From: Ichthyophis bannanicus
Taxonomy: Eukaryota > Chordata > Amphibia > Gymnophiona > Ichthyophiidae
DNA: 64,000 bases
NCBI GenBank assembly: GCA_033557465.1
Contig: CM066033.1
Span: 388,809,289 to 388,873,288, forward strand
Reading direction: 5' to 3'
The notes beneath the pieces were generated by a model that made no database searches, was not told the DNA's origin, and saw only the letters and a list, made by a program, of their open reading frames with translations. Shown here in pieces: positions 1 to 11,445 of the stretch. Numbering within the stretch: the first letter of the stretch is position 1; every line of letters starts with the position of its first letter. Position numbers and translations under genes: made by a program.

Positions 1-15
1 CTGGTCCAGGCGGAA

Positions 16-1895
16 GTGCCTGTGGGGGGGCGCCTACAAAGCTTTCTCTCCGCCTGGACCGCAATAACCACAGACAAGTGGGTTCAAGAGATTATTCGAG
101 ATGGTTATACCCTGGAGTTTGTGCAGCCGTTAGAGGAGGCTTATATGGTCTCTCCCTGTGGTCAAGGTCCCAAGAGACAAGCGGTTACCGACACGCTTCT
201 GCGCTTGCTCCGCCTTCAAGCGGTTGTTCCAGTGCCTCCCGACCAATACGGGTTAGGTCGATACTCGATCTATTTTATCGTTCCAAAGAAAGAGGGTTCG
301 TTTCGCCCCATTCTCGATCTCAAGGGCGTGAATCGTTCGTTGCGTGTGCCCCATTTTCGTATGGAGACCCTGCGTTCCGTTATTCGGGCGGTTCGTCCTG
401 GGGAACTTCTCTCGTCCATCGATCTCACGGAGGCTTATCTGCACATTCCCATCAGAGCAGATCATCAGCGGTTCTTGAGGTTTGCAGTTCCGATGGGGCA
501 TTTTCAGTTTCGGGCCTTGCCCTTCGGTCTAGCCACAGCGCTGCGAACTTTCACGAAGGTAATGGTGGTCATAGCGGCGGCGCTGAGAAAAGAGGGCGTC
601 CGGGTGCATCCTTATCTGGACGACTGGCTGGTCAGGGCCGGATCCTTTCCGGAAGCAGTCGCGGCGACCTCGCGAGTCTTGCAGGTCCTGGAGGAGCTCG
701 GCTGGGTTCTCAACAGGGCAAAGTGTCACTTACAACCGGTGCAACAGCTTACCTATCTCGGGACTTTCTTCGACACAGAAGTGGGGTCAGTTTTCCTGCC
801 CGAGAACAGGGTGTTGAAGATCATCAGTCAGGTTCAGGCATTCTTGCTTCTGTCGGCTCCTTCGGCGTGGAAATACTTGCAGCTCTTGGGGTCGATGGCA
901 GCGGCGTTGGACTTAGTACCGTGGGCCAGGGCTCATATGCGTCCGCTTCAGCAGGCGTTGCTGTCCCGCTGGTCTCCGCAGTTTCACCCACTCATGCAGA
1001 GATTGGTTTGCCCGTTGGAGGTACGCGTCAGTCTGGAGTGGTGGCTGAATGCGTCTCATCTTCAAGCAGGGGTCCCCCTGCGGGATCCCGAGTGGGTGCT
1101 CGTCACCACGGATGCGAGTCTTTCCGGCTGGGGGGCTCATTGTCTGGGGCAAGTGATGCAGGGTCTCTGGTCATCGGAAGAACGGACATGGTCGATCAAT
1201 CGTTTGGAACTCAGGGCAGTTCGTCTTGCCTTGCCTCGGTTCGAGGACTTGCTTCTCGGGAAGGCGGTTCGAGTTTTCTCGGACAATCTCGTAACAGTCT
1301 CGTATATCAATCGTCAAGGGGGTACCGGCAGTGTGCCTCTGCTGGAAGAGAGCCAGGACTTGTTCCTTTGGGCAGAAACTCGTATCCTAGCCCTGTCAGC
1401 GGCTCATGTTGCAGGAAAGGACAATGTGCAAGCCGATTTTCTCAGTCGCCATACTCTAGATCCCGGAGAATGGGAGTTGAACACGGCGGTGTTTCACGAT
1501 ATTGCCAGCCGCTGGGGGATGCCGGTGATGGACCTCATGGCTACCTTCCTCAATGCCAAGGCATCCCGGTTTTACAGCAGACGCAGGGAGCGCATGTCGG
1601 AAGGCCTGGATGGGCTGGTGCAACCATGGCCGTTGAACAGTCTGCTTTGTTTTCCTGCCTTGGCCGATGATCGGCAGAGTTCTCCAGCGGATAGCGCGGC
1701 ACAGGGGGACGGTAATTCTCATTGCTCCGGATTGGCCTCGTCGACCTTGGTATGCAGATCTCGTAAGGCTCCTGAAAGAGCCTCCCTGGCGTCTGCCGGT
1801 TCGTGCCAACCTGTTGGCCCAGGGACCGGTGCTAATGCCGCAGGTGGATCGCTTCTTGCTTACGTCTTGGCTCTTGAAGGGCGACGGCTGACGCA
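16..1895 (+). pseudogene. DIRS RT-RNase H-methyltransferase-like polyprotein (A1), frameshifted
   Basis: The product would copy the element RNA into DNA. Counting from the Met at 16, RT motifs are RPILDL (about 97-102), SSIDLTEAYLH (133-143), LPFGLA (168-173) and YLDD (200-203, bases 613-624). RNase H motifs follow: TTDASLSGWG (364-373), INRLELRA (394-401), FSDN (421-424) and DNVQADFLSR (469-478). Next comes a region like the Dam-type methyltransferase of DIRS elements (MDLMAT near 505, LVQPWP near 534). At about 1660 the frame shifts: the continuation with LIAPDWPRRPWY and LLKGDG lies in the next frame at 1667-1891. The 5' start is uncertain because the ORF is open to near the window edge; the Met at 16 is only the first available. 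Confidence 0.88.
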
Positions 1896-2925
1896 TTGCG
1901 GTTTCTCGGAGTCGGTAGTCGCCACGATGCTTCAGTCCAAGAGACCGTCCACTTCTCTCACGTATGTTAGGGTCTGGAGAGTTTTTGAATCATGGTGTGC
2001 GGAACGGAGTTTTAACCCTTTGTCGACATCTCTTCCAACACTCTTATCCTTTCTGCAAAATGGACTGGAGAAAGGTTTAGCTCTCAATACTCTCAAAGTT
2101 CATTTGGCAGCGTTGTCCTGCTATAGAGGTTCGGTTCACGGGCGTCGTTTGACGGCTCATGCGGAGGTGCAATGTTTTTTTCGTGCGGCCAAGCTGATCA
2201 GGCCACCGGTGAGGCCAGTAATCCCTCCGTGGGATTTGAACGTCGTTCTCGAAGCATTGTCTCGGTCCTCGTTCAATTCGGCTACCCGGTTGAGGGAACT
2301 GTCTTGAAAGACAGCTTTCTTGGTGGCCTTGTGCTCGGCTCGAAGAGTTTCTGATCTCCAAGCTCTCTCCTGTCGAGAGCCGTATCTTCAGTTTTTGTTG
2401 GAAAAGGTGGTACTGCGTCCGGTTCCTTCTTTTCTACCTAAGGTGGTTTCGTCGTTTCATGTGAATCAATCCGTGTCGTTACCCGTTTTCTCTGATTTGT
2501 CGGGATCGCCTATGGATCGTTCGCTTAAGCGGTTGGATCTCGGGAGAGTGTTGCGTAGATATCTTAAGGCTACGCAGTCTTTCCGCAAGTCCGATAGGTT
2601 GTTTGTGCTTTTTGGGGGACCACGCAAAGGTAAGGCAGCATCGAAGGCTTCAATTGCCAGATGGGTGAAAAATGCTGTTCTAGCGGCTTACGATTCCGCG
2701 GGGAAAACTCCTCCGCAGGGGCTTAAGGCTCATTCCACCCGTAGTCTAGCGACGTCCTGGGCGGAGCATGCGTTGGTTCCTCCGGTGGATATCTGTCGAG
2801 CTGCGACGTGGTCCTCTCTGCATACTTTTACTAAGCACTATAGATTGGACGTGCTGGCGAGAGCAGATGCGAATGTGGGGGCTTCGGCCATTGTAGCAGG
2901 GCTAGCGGGTCCCTCCCGTTTTTAG
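1896..2925 (+). pseudogene. DIRS tyrosine recombinase (A1), one in-frame stop
   Basis: This recombinase would integrate the circular DNA intermediate. The N-terminal core-binding part (SLTYVRVWRVFESWC, about 1957-2001) and catalytic part share one frame, interrupted only by a TGA at 2305-2307. After the stop come the first catalytic Arg region (SARRVSDLQAL, about 2338-2370), HSTR (about 2731-2742) and the presumed nucleophile in HTFTKHY (about 2821-2841). All expected catalytic positions are present, so the stop is the only clear defect. It overlaps the end of the RT-methyltransferase frame, as DIRS ORFs usually do; part of the frame change near 1890 may therefore be natural. Confidence 0.88.
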
Positions 2926-2949
2926 GTACTGCTTTGGTACTGCCCTACC

Positions 2950-3046
2950 GTTCCCTGGACTGGCCCGGAGAAACGATAAGGAAGGAGAAATTAGGTCTTA
3001 CCTGCTAATTGTCTTTCCTTGAGTTCTCTCCGGGCCAGTCCAGGGC
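2950..3046. repeat. DIRS A1 internal complementary region
   Basis: The motif TGGACTGGCCCGGAGAA at the start reappears inverted near 3025-3043 (TTCTCTCCGGGCCAGTCCA). The second half, from about 2985, is the reverse complement of the element's right end at 3525-3590. In DIRS elements this region templates joining of the two ends during replication. Confidence 0.85.
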
Positions 3047-3524
3047 CCACCCAGTTCGAAATTTTTGCTTCAGATTCCGTTCTCCTTATCAGCAAGGGTG
3101 TGCATCTGCCGGAGAATATGAACCTTTCCAGTAAGCTTTCAGTATATTTGCGTAGAGGGTTTCTTGGGGCTCCCTCGTGTTTGGGGGAGGGGCTCTGATC
3201 CCTTTGATTCGTTTTTCGGGGTCTATTTTCCCATGTTGCCCTTTCCATTACAAAAAAAAATAAGACACCTTGGTTGCTTGCTTGGTTTTGGCTAAAGTGA
3301 GCACTATCCGGAAGCCACATTGCTTATTAGCGTGTGTGCTTTCTGCTAGGGAAGTATGCAATGTTCTTTTTGGTTTTGTTCTTTTCTGTTTCTAGTCTTA
3401 GGTGTAAAGCTGCTTTGCCAAGAGGAGACTGGAGCAGGAACAGCAGGGGGTGTGGCTAAGCCTGTCATAGAAAAACTTACAGTTTTCAGTCCTCAGCTGC
3501 TGAATGGGATTGACAACCCTACCG

Positions 3525-3590
3525 TTCCCTGGACTGGCCCGGAGAGAACTCAAGGAAAGACAATTAGCAGGTAAGACCTAATTTCTCCAT
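3525..3590. repeat. DIRS A1 right terminal repeat
   Basis: This segment is the reverse complement of about 2985-3046, sharing CTGGACTGGCCCGGAGAG and AATTAGCAGGTAAGACCTAA. It marks the right end of the element; sequence after about 3590 is AT-rich and unrelated. Confidence 0.8.
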
Positions 3591-5019
3591 TCTTCAGTTC
3601 ATTAGGACATGTTATGGATCTGGTCTTAACTACACTAAGCTTGTAGAAGTATTTGTTATACAAAAGCTACAGAGATTACAACAAATATTAACTGTTGTGC
3701 CCAAGTACTGTCAAAGGTAGGCAGCATGCATGGCCTATCTGAAGTATGGGGTGATGAATAAATTGTGGGTAGCAGTACTTAAAACTGAGTTTCTGTTCAA
3801 GAAGAATATGTGGGCTTTCTTTCTAAATTGGATAAGACTGACTTTAATCTTCGTAGGTGTCATCTTAAATAGGAATTACTGCACCTTTTTTTAAAAATGC
3901 TCATCACTGGTGGATGAGAGTTGGTATAGCAGAACAATTGTATATAGTAAGTATGAACTTTCGCAGTGCTGAATAAGTCTTACATGCTTAGGTTTGTCCT
4001 TCACATATATTTGTTTTCTCTCTTGGTATGTTCATTTTAAAAAAGTGCAACATAATGTGGTTTCATATTTTTATAAATTTTATTTTTCTAGTATGTACAA
4101 TTAAAATAGAACTGAACGCAAATATTGGGCATTGAAATGTATGCAAACGGAAGCAGATAACTATCTTTTCTTATTTTTATACCAATATAATCAAATAAAT
4201 GAGGAATACAGATGTTTAAAAAAATACCTTACTGGTCCTCTGACATTATAGATTTCACACTTGATGAAAAAACGTTTCCTGTGAACATACCTGCATTTAA
4301 GAAAGGTGACTTGATTTGTAACTTACATTTGCTGTTCTGCTGGTAAATACTTCATGTTCTTAATACTTTGTATTATACATCACAATTTTGAAGTGCTATG
4401 TGCTGCTCAATTCCCAGCATTCAGAAAAGGTGGTAAGCTTTTAGGGGTGCATTCTAAATGTTGATGCAGTTGGCCTTGGGGTGGGGGTAGTTGAGTAATC
4501 TTGTTGGGGCACTGCCAGTTGAATGAAAAATTCTTCATAATTTCAAGGAGATTCTTTAAAACTTCAAAGAATGTTGCTCATTCCACTTATGAACCTGTTG
4601 TAACTAACTACATACCATAAACCCACCTGTTCATGGCCTCATATGAACAAGTACCTTAACTCCTAATCCACGCAGCTTTGCCGATACAGCCACCAAACAC
4701 CAACATCTCAGACCTGGGACTCAACCCCAGAAATATATGTATGTTTTGTCACCTATGTTGAATGTAGACCCCTCGTTATATCCCTAACCACTTTGAAGGA
4801 TAAGGTGGTATACAAAGCTGTCTAAATAAAGGGAGACAACTTTTACTAGGAGTGAGGGTAGCACAGAAGATTCTACACAAGAATTATTTGGGATGAGTAG
4901 AGCTTTAAGTAGGGAGAAAACAGGAAAAACAGCACCAAAATAAGTTATGCTGGATGGGAGAGATGGATTTTCAGACCTAAACTCAATGAAAGTTCAGAAA
5001 GAGAATGTCACCTTTGGAG
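3591..5019. other. AT-rich spacer, no gene seen
   Basis: No supported coding sequence. A short L2-like 3' tail is present near 4785-4835 (an AAGGTGGTATACAAA motif followed by AAATAAAG). The left boundary of DIRS A2 was not found and could extend into the last few hundred bases. Confidence 0.5.
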
Positions 5020-5023
5020 GATC

Positions 5024-6840
5024 ATGATGATTCCAGCATTATCCATTTCTTCAGTTCTGAGTTTGTCTGATCCTCCAGTGATGGAGCAGGTGCCGCAGAT
5101 ATACCCCTTCCTGCAAGGGTTCGAAACTCTACAATGGCCTTTCCTTTTCCGGAGATTGTCAAGAGCATGGCCCACTCTGTGTGGGACTTGCCTGACTCAC
5201 CATTTAAGAGAATACAGATCTTTGCAAAGCTCTATGCCCTGCCACAGGAGGGACTACACCATGTGGTTCAGCATACATTGAGTGGATACTCAGGTTATGG
5301 CAGTCACGCAGTGGATCACCATTCCGGTGGAGGGTGTTACAACCCTAACAAACCTCCTAGATTGTAAGATGGAATGTCTCCTGAAGAGTCAGTTGTCTAT
5401 CATCTTCAGTTTTGCTGTCTGCAAAGGTCTGACAACCTGAGCTCTTTTTCAGTGGATTCAGTTGCTTACCTCTAGAGTTGGCAGCGGCCTTTCTGTTGGA
5501 TGCTATGTTTGATCTTATCCGCTTGGCAGCTAAAGATATTGCTCTTTTCACAGTGATGTGACACTGACTGTGGCTTCACTATTGGGCAGTGACCCCACTT
5601 CCAAGTCCTAGCTTTCCCAGTTTGTCTTTAGAGGAATGCCTTGTTTGGAGAGGACTTGAAGCTGGTTAAGGATTTGGGAGAGTCCAAACCTCATAGTCTT
5701 CTGAAAGATAGATAGGTCAAGGGGCTTGGGAAGCACATAGGTGTGTATGCCTTATCGGCATCCATCCAATTTCCCGATTCCTGGATCCCTTGAGCTCCCG
5801 AGACCCCATAGGTATTGCCCCAGAAAGCCCACCACCTTCCTTTTCTGGAATTCGATCTCAAACTCATGGGGCTTGTGAATCCTGGAAAACTGCCACTTCC
5901 AGAAGTGCCATCTTCTGTCCGGAACAATGATGGGTTGGGGCGGCAGAATGCGTCTTTCTTCCAGGAGTCGGCCTGCGTCACTGAGGATCGCTGAGTGATG
6001 GTCACCATTCAACATGACTATGTTCTAGATTGCACCAAATGCTTCTGAGACTTGGAAAGCTGCCATTCAAGTCACAGTGGAAAGATTGATCCATCTGCAA
6101 ATGGTTGTTCCAGTTCCCTTGCCGAACGAGGCAAGGGCTGGTATTCCATCTACTTTGTAGAGACAATAAGGATGGTTCCATAAATTATGGCCAATTCTTG
6201 ACCTCAAGAGGGTCAACACCCACCTGTAGACTTGTATACATCTGGATGGAGACTCTACAGTCCATAGACCAGGCAGTATGGAGAGAGGAGTTTGTTAGGT
6301 CTTGGCTAGATCCAGGGACGTATGTCCACATTTCTATCCATGAGGATCAACAGTGCTTTCTCCGTTTTGCCATGCTCAGCTCTCATTTTCAAATTGCTAC
6401 TTTTCCCTTTGACTTCTCCACCACCCCAAGGATGTTCTCAAAGGTCATTGTGGTGGCAGCCACTGCACTGTGGCCTCAAGGAATCTGTGTTCACCCATAT
6501 CTACATGATTGGCTTGTTCAAGTCAGGTTGCATTCTGATGCATCTCAGGTGTTCGTTCGTACATTGCAGTTCCTGGAAAGTCTCAGCTGAGTGATCATTT
6601 GTGGGAAGAGTCTTTTGGAGTCCTCAGTCACTGGAATCCCTGGGAGCAAGGTTCAACACTTCTATAGGCTGGGTCTCCTATCCAAGGAGAGGATGCAAAG
6701 TTGTCTCAACTGGTACCTTCCGAACTGAGCAGGCTTACATAGTTTGGGATTACCTACAGCTTCTTGGCCTGATGGTGGCATTGATCGGAATGGTACCTTG
6801 GGCACAAACTCATCTGCAACTGCTGTAGAGGTCCTTGCTG
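5024..6840 (+). pseudogene. DIRS A2 gag and RT remnant
   Basis: About 5024-5700 has gag-like composition, recognised mainly by position (EIVKSMAHSVWDLPDSPF near 5150). RT starts near 6090: MVVPVPLPNEARAG matches the A1 stretch VVPVPPDQYGLG; PILDLKRVNTHL follows near 6195 and YLHDWLVQV near 6498-6525, where A1 has YLDDWL. The first catalytic Asp of the YLDD box is thus His. Stops and frameshifts occur throughout and nothing here could make RT. Confidence 0.75.
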
Positions 6841-6998
6841 TCTTGATGATTTCCAAGCTCCCAAGATTTTGAGGCCAGGCTTCCCCTTCAGTTGGCAGTG
6901 GTATCCAGCCTGCATTACTGAAGGCAACTCCAGCTCCTGAGGATGGCATGCCCATGGATAATCATTTGTAGCTTCTGTTGACACCCATGTTGGAGCCC

Positions 6999-7412
6999 AT
7001 TTATTTTTATTTATTTATTTTTTATTTAGTTTACACTTATATACCGCTACTTCCAGCGATCAGTAGCGGTTTGATTACAAATTTGGGAGATGTCAAATCA
7101 GGACAGAAAAATTGGGATAATATCTACATAGATTTGGGGTCTGGCACATCACGCAGGATTAGGCACTTCAAGGTTAGGTTTACGTATTTACATATTTACA
7201 GTTCTACAATAGTTACATTTATACAGATCAGCTTCATGATTCCACTTTGGTTCACATCTAGTTATAATGATATTTGAACAGATGGGTTTTTAGTTTCTTT
7301 CTGAAGGCATTTGTCTTTTATAGCTCGCAGTTCGTGTGGTAGATGATTCCAGATTATTGGGGCAGAGAATGAGAATGCGAGAGCTGAGCAGCTCAGGATC
7401 GTTGGAGCAGTC
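6999..7412 (-). mobile_element. L2-type LINE 3' fragment inserted in DIRS A2
   Basis: On the minus strand the segment encodes the C-terminal end of an L2-type ORF (LAFSFSAPIIWNHLPHELRA), clearly similar to the end of the L2 at 43.2-46.6 kb (FSLFAPLNWNALPHEIRA). Its 3' end is the TTTATTTATTTATTTT run at about 7000-7022 followed by a TATACCGCTAC motif. DIRS RNase H coding resumes at about 7418. It is 5'-truncated, as is normal for LINEs. Confidence 0.8.
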
Positions 7413-8985
7413 AGAAATTGGCAAGACCCATCAACTGCTTCAAGGCAAGGGCCATTCATTTGACCCTGTTGCACTTCCACTCTCTAGTCCAGGGCAGAGT
7501 AGTCTGGGTGTTCTTGGACAATGCTATGGCTGTGACATATGTCAATCGGCAAGGGGGTGCAAAGAGTACCAGAGTTGCCTTGGAGATGATCCTTTTGTTC
7601 TTCTGGATGGAATAGAACCTTCTGGCTCTTACAGCGCAACACATCGTGGGAGTCAACAGTATGAAGGTGGACTTCCTCAGTCACCACTTTCTCGCTTCCA
7701 GGGAGTGAGAACTGTGACCAACATTCATTGGATTCTGCCACTCAGATTATTCCGAGATGGATCGGATGGCATCTTGATCCATTGCCAAAGCATGCAGATT
7801 CTTCAGTCACCACAGGGAGGCATGGCAGGCTCTGAGGGCATTGCCACCCTAGTTCAGCCTTGGCCAAAGCAGTCTCTGTTGTATATTTTTCCTCCATGGC
7901 CACGTGTGCTTCACTACAGAGTGACATCTGGGCTGAATTGTACTGATGGTGCCGGGTTGGCCACAGAGGCCATGGTTTGCAGTCCTCCTCTGTTATTTTA
8001 TCCATGCCTGGGGGGCTATTTTCCTGCCATGGTTTCCATGCTGTTCAAGGCAAAGAGAGGTTTTTCCAACCTTGCCTATGTGCGCATCTGGTGTCTCTTC
8101 GAGCACTGGTGTTATGAGCATAAATTCTAATACGGCAGATTTGCTGGACTTGCTTGCCGTTCTTCAGGATGTCCTGGACGTGGGTTTTTACCTTGGTTCC
8201 TTGAAAGTTCAGCATTACCATGCTTTCAGAGACCACTGTTGGGGTGGTTTATAGCCTGGCAGTCAGACATGTATAGTTTCCTTCAGGGGGTTTGGCACCC
8301 ATGGCCTCCCCTGCACTTGGTCGTTCCCTCATGGGATCTTTTCCTGATACTCTGGACCTGGATGTTGGAGCCTTTTGAACACTTGAAGCAGGTTACGCTT
8401 AAAGATATGACTCTTAAGACGGTCTTCTTGGCCGCAATCTACTCAGCAAGATGTATCTCTGAACTGCAAGTGTTTTCTTGTGGGGACTTCTACCTGATAT
8501 TCTCAAAGGAGGCCGTGTACTTTGGTCTGTCCCTTCTTTCTTACCCAATGTGGTATCTTCCTTCCAGGTGAATCAAGTCTGCCCTCCTTTGTTAGGGTCC
8601 AGTGCCTTGGGAAGGACAAGGGCCTTCACTTGGCGGATGTCTGGAGAGTGCTTCTCTAGTATCTTAAGGTCACTAACTTCCTTTGTATGTCAGATTGTCT
8701 TTGTCTGTTTACAGGAACTGCATGAAAGTGATTGGCTACTAAATCAAATCTGTGGCTTGGATTAAGGAGGCCACTGCATCAATGTACAACCGGCCAGTTC
8801 CAGAGGGTTTGCGTGCATTCTTGTGGGTGGAGCGTAGCTCAGTTGCCCCCTCGGACTTTGTTGAGCAGCAACAAGGGTATTATTTTCTGCTCTGTCAAGC
8901 ATTAAGTCTGGGATGTTCATGCTAGGATGGACATGGTTCTGGGCTCAGAGGTCTTGAAAGCTGTCATATTTTCTTGCCACACTTG
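7413..8985 (+). pseudogene. DIRS A2 RNase H and recombinase remnant
   Basis: RNase H resumes with INCFKARAIHLTLLHF and FLDNAMAVTYVNRQGG (about 7424-7560), aligning with INRLELRAVRLALPRF and FSDNLVTVSYINRQGG of A1. A recombinase part appears near 8400-8500 (LKTVFLAAIYSARCISELQ), equivalent to KTAFLVALCSARRVSDLQ of A1. The first catalytic Arg region survives as SARCISELQ; the HxxR and Tyr region cannot be read reliably. Frameshifts are frequent. Confidence 0.75.
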
Positions 8986-9085
8986 TCTGGACTGGTCTAG
9001 CAGGATGATCTAGCAGGTGACATTTTACTTATCAAATAATATACTTTCTTGAGTCCTGCTAGACTAATCCAGAACCTTTTGTGGT
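8985..9085. repeat. DIRS A2 internal complementary region
   Basis: TCTGGACTGGTCTAGCAGGA (about 8987-9006) and TCCTGCTAGACTAATCCAGA (about 9054-9073) form an inverted pair, and the right half matches the inverted right end near 10505-10552. This is the same plan as the A1 region at 2950-3046. Confidence 0.75.
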
Positions 9086-9135
9086 CTGTTGTACTCTGTG
9101 GTTGGCCCTGCAGGCTCCTACCCCTTTAACAAGCC

Positions 9136-10115
9136 GCCTATCTTAAGAACATAAGATATTCCATACTGGGTTAGACCAAGGTCCATCAAGCCCAGTATCC
9201 TGTTTCCAACAGTGGCCAATCTAGGTCATAAGTACCTAGAAGTTACCCCAAAAAACACAGGTTCCTCAATGCTTGTATTGGGTCAAGCAGTGATATCCCG
9301 TGTCCCTTTTAACAATGGTTTATGGACCTTTCCTCCAGGAACTTGTCCAAACCTTTTTTTAAACCCAGCTACACTAACAGCTTTTACTACATCCTCCGGT
9401 AACAAATTCCAGAGTTTGATTACACGTTGTGAAAAAATATTTTCTCTTATTAGTCTTAAATAGGTTACCCTGTAGCTTCATTGCATATCCCCTAGTCTTT
9501 TTATATTCTGATGATGTAAACAATCGATCTATGTTTACCCGTACCACTCCATTCATTAATTTATAGACCTCTATCATATCTTCCCTCAGCCGTCTCTTTT
9601 CCAGGTTGAAGAGCCCTAACCTTTTTAGCCTCTCTTCGTAGGAGTATCCTTCCATCCCCTTTACCATTTTGGTGGCTCTTCTCTGTACCTTTTCTAATAA
9701 CGCTGTATCTTTTTTAAGATATGGCGACCAGAATTGCACACAATATTCAAGTGCGGTTGCATCATGGAACGATACAGAGGCATTATAATATCCTTTGTTT
9801 TATTTTCCATTCCTTTCCTTATGATACCTAGCATTGTATTTGCTCTCTTTGCCACCGCTGCACACTGAGCGGAGGTTTTTAACATGTTATCCACAATAAC
9901 GCCTAAATCTTTTTCCTGGGTGGTGGTTCCCAATGTGGAACCTTGCATCGTGTAACCATAGTTTGGGTTTTCTTTCCTAGATGCACAACTTTGCACTTGT
10001 TCACATTAAATTTCATCTGCCATTTGGATGGCCAGTCTTCCAATTTATCAAGATCCTCTTGCAACTTTCTACAGTCCTCTTGGGTTTTAACAACTTTAAA
10101 TAGTTTTGTCATCTT
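9136..10115 (-). mobile_element. CR1 LINE, 5'-truncated, inserted in DIRS A2
   Basis: The 3' end is at about 9136 (AGAACATAAGATATTCCATA). Going upstream on the minus strand one reads the CR1 C-terminal signatures [19 protein letters not shown], then IMPLYRSMMQPHL, EKDLGVIVDNMLK and KWQMKFNVNKCKVVHLG. It is cut off at the FADD box (TKLFKVVK is the first recognisable part near 10112), so only the RT thumb and C-terminal tail remain. Several frameshifts. Confidence 0.9.
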
Positions 10116-10316
10116 AAGCTGATCCTGGGCATAGTTTTAATTTCTGTTTCTTGTACATAGTTTACAATTTGTTAAAATGTAAGTTCTTGAACCTTTATGA
10201 AGTTCCACATTGTTATCTGTAAAAACAGCTAACCCTGTTTACTGTTCCATGTAAACCGCAACTGATCAATGGATGATGCGGTATATAAAAATCTGTTAAA
10301 TTAAATTAAATAGTTC
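10116..10316 (+). mobile_element. L2-type 3' tail fragment
   Basis: A plus-strand fragment ends in ATGTAAACCGCAACTG, GATGCGGTATATAAAAA and an A-rich TTAAATTAAATTAAATAG tail. A similar fragment lies at 46870-47105. It abuts the truncated 5' end of the CR1 in opposite orientation. After it, DIRS A2 terminal sequence appears to resume. Confidence 0.6.
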
Positions 10317-10504
10317 TGGTTCCATTGAACCCAGTTATCTTCACTGAGGTTGTATTCAGTCAGGGATTCATGATCATGTGTTTAGGTATGAATACTGGAG
10401 TATGCCCCTAGGGATACTGGTTGTTAATGGAAGGATGATATCATAAGAAACCTCTGGAATGTATCTGTTTCCACATCTGCAGGTAGGGAAACACGACCGG
10501 CTTG

Positions 10505-10552
10505 TCTAGGCTGGTGTATCAGGCCTCAAGGAAAGGATGTTATCTGGTAAGT
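10505..10552. repeat. DIRS A2 right terminal repeat
   Basis: Inverted counterpart of the right half of 8985-9085, diverged; the order CTCAAGGAAAG followed by GGTAAG is shared with the A1 right end. Confidence 0.6.
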
Positions 10553-11445
10553 AATATGTCATCTTAGTGATCCCCAAAAAAGTATAAACAGATCTTCAAA
10601 AGCAGGTAAAAACCATACAAAATTCAAAAACTGAGTCCTTACGCTCAAACTACTCTGACACTCTTTCTTTAGAGTCTCCCCTCTAGTGGTCCCTAGGTGG
10701 GTATCTTCCTGCTCAGTCTTCAAAATAGCTATTCTTCCTGTAAGAGCTTCTCTTTCAAAACATTGGATATCTACTGTAAGTTACTGCCATTAGTGTATGA
10801 GTGCTCTGGACAACAAAGCACAACTCTTTTGGTCCCTGTAATTCCCCCTTTGTGGAGATGTGAAATACGTAAAAGATAGCAGAAGTACTTGAAACCAACT
10901 CCTTAAATGGAAAACGATGGATGCACCTGGGAGACCAGGTACCTTCCACCACAATACGGAATAATCTCTGATATAAAGCAGGGATGGACTTTGGTAGCAA
11001 GGCCCTTTCACAGCTCTGAGCCATTCACCCCTTCACAAGAGATACTTGTTTATCTCTTTCCTTGGTACCATAGAGATCCTTTTGTAAGGAGCTCTGTTGG
11101 AAAAACTCCTCAAGGAACTCCCTTGATTTGTGGTTTCCTCCCTTGCTTCAGCATGCAGCTGGATCAAGCCTAGCCCAGATTAGTGCAAGGGGGGGGGGGG
11201 GGCAGTAATTTATAGCAAGTTTCTGAAGTAGTCACATTTAAATACAGCAACCTAGGCTGTGCAGTAACCCCCTTCAGGTGAACACAGCCTCACCCACTCT
11301 GTCCAATTTGGAGAGGGGATGACTCCTGCCCATTGATTGACAGGCAAGTCGAGACTCCCTTATCACAGACTGTAATCTTAGAAGCAGAGTGTTCCTTTCT
11401 GTTACTATAGAGGTCATACTTCTAGGGAGTCTGCTACATGGTTTA
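10553..11445. other. Spacer, no gene recognised
   Basis: No motif or domain was recognised on either strand, including the roughly 90-codon minus-strand frame at 10755-11024. A homopolymer G run lies near 11190-11203. Confidence 0.4.

Larger units (their letters stand above)
1..3590 (+). mobile_element. DIRS-type YR retrotransposon, copy A1 (left part outside window)
   Basis: The element runs from before base 1 to about 3590. It encodes reverse transcriptase and RNase H, a methyltransferase-like region and a tyrosine recombinase, followed by an internal complementary region at about 2950-3046 and an inverted terminal repeat at about 3525-3590. There is no integrase and no LTR, which together with the inverted ends is the DIRS signature. 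Gag and the left terminal repeat lie outside the window. The copy is CpG-rich and has few breaks, so it looks younger than the related copy A2 at 5-10.5 kb, with which it shares protein similarity and end structure. Confidence 0.9.
5020..10552 (+). mobile_element. DIRS-type retrotransposon, decayed copy A2, with three insertions
   Basis: Gag-, RT-, RNase H- and recombinase-like fragments occur in order but in many frames. RT and RNase H pieces resemble copy A1. The ends follow the A1 plan: an internal complementary region near 8985-9085 and an inverted right end near 10505-10552 (CTCAAGGAAAGGATGTTATC against GAGTCCTGCTAGACTAATCC). An L2 fragment (6999-7412), a CR1 (9136-10115) and an L2-tailed fragment (10116-10316) split it. 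It is CpG-poor and stop-rich, so clearly older than A1. Confidence 0.78.

Noticed and set aside
78..1670. 530-codon Ser/Gly-rich frame overlapping DIRS A1 RT
   Set aside because: It is the +2 shadow of the RT-RNase H frame; the motifs are all in the frame starting at 16.
10755..11024. 90-codon minus-strand frame
   Set aside because: Not recognised and overlapped by other open frames; no evidence for coding.
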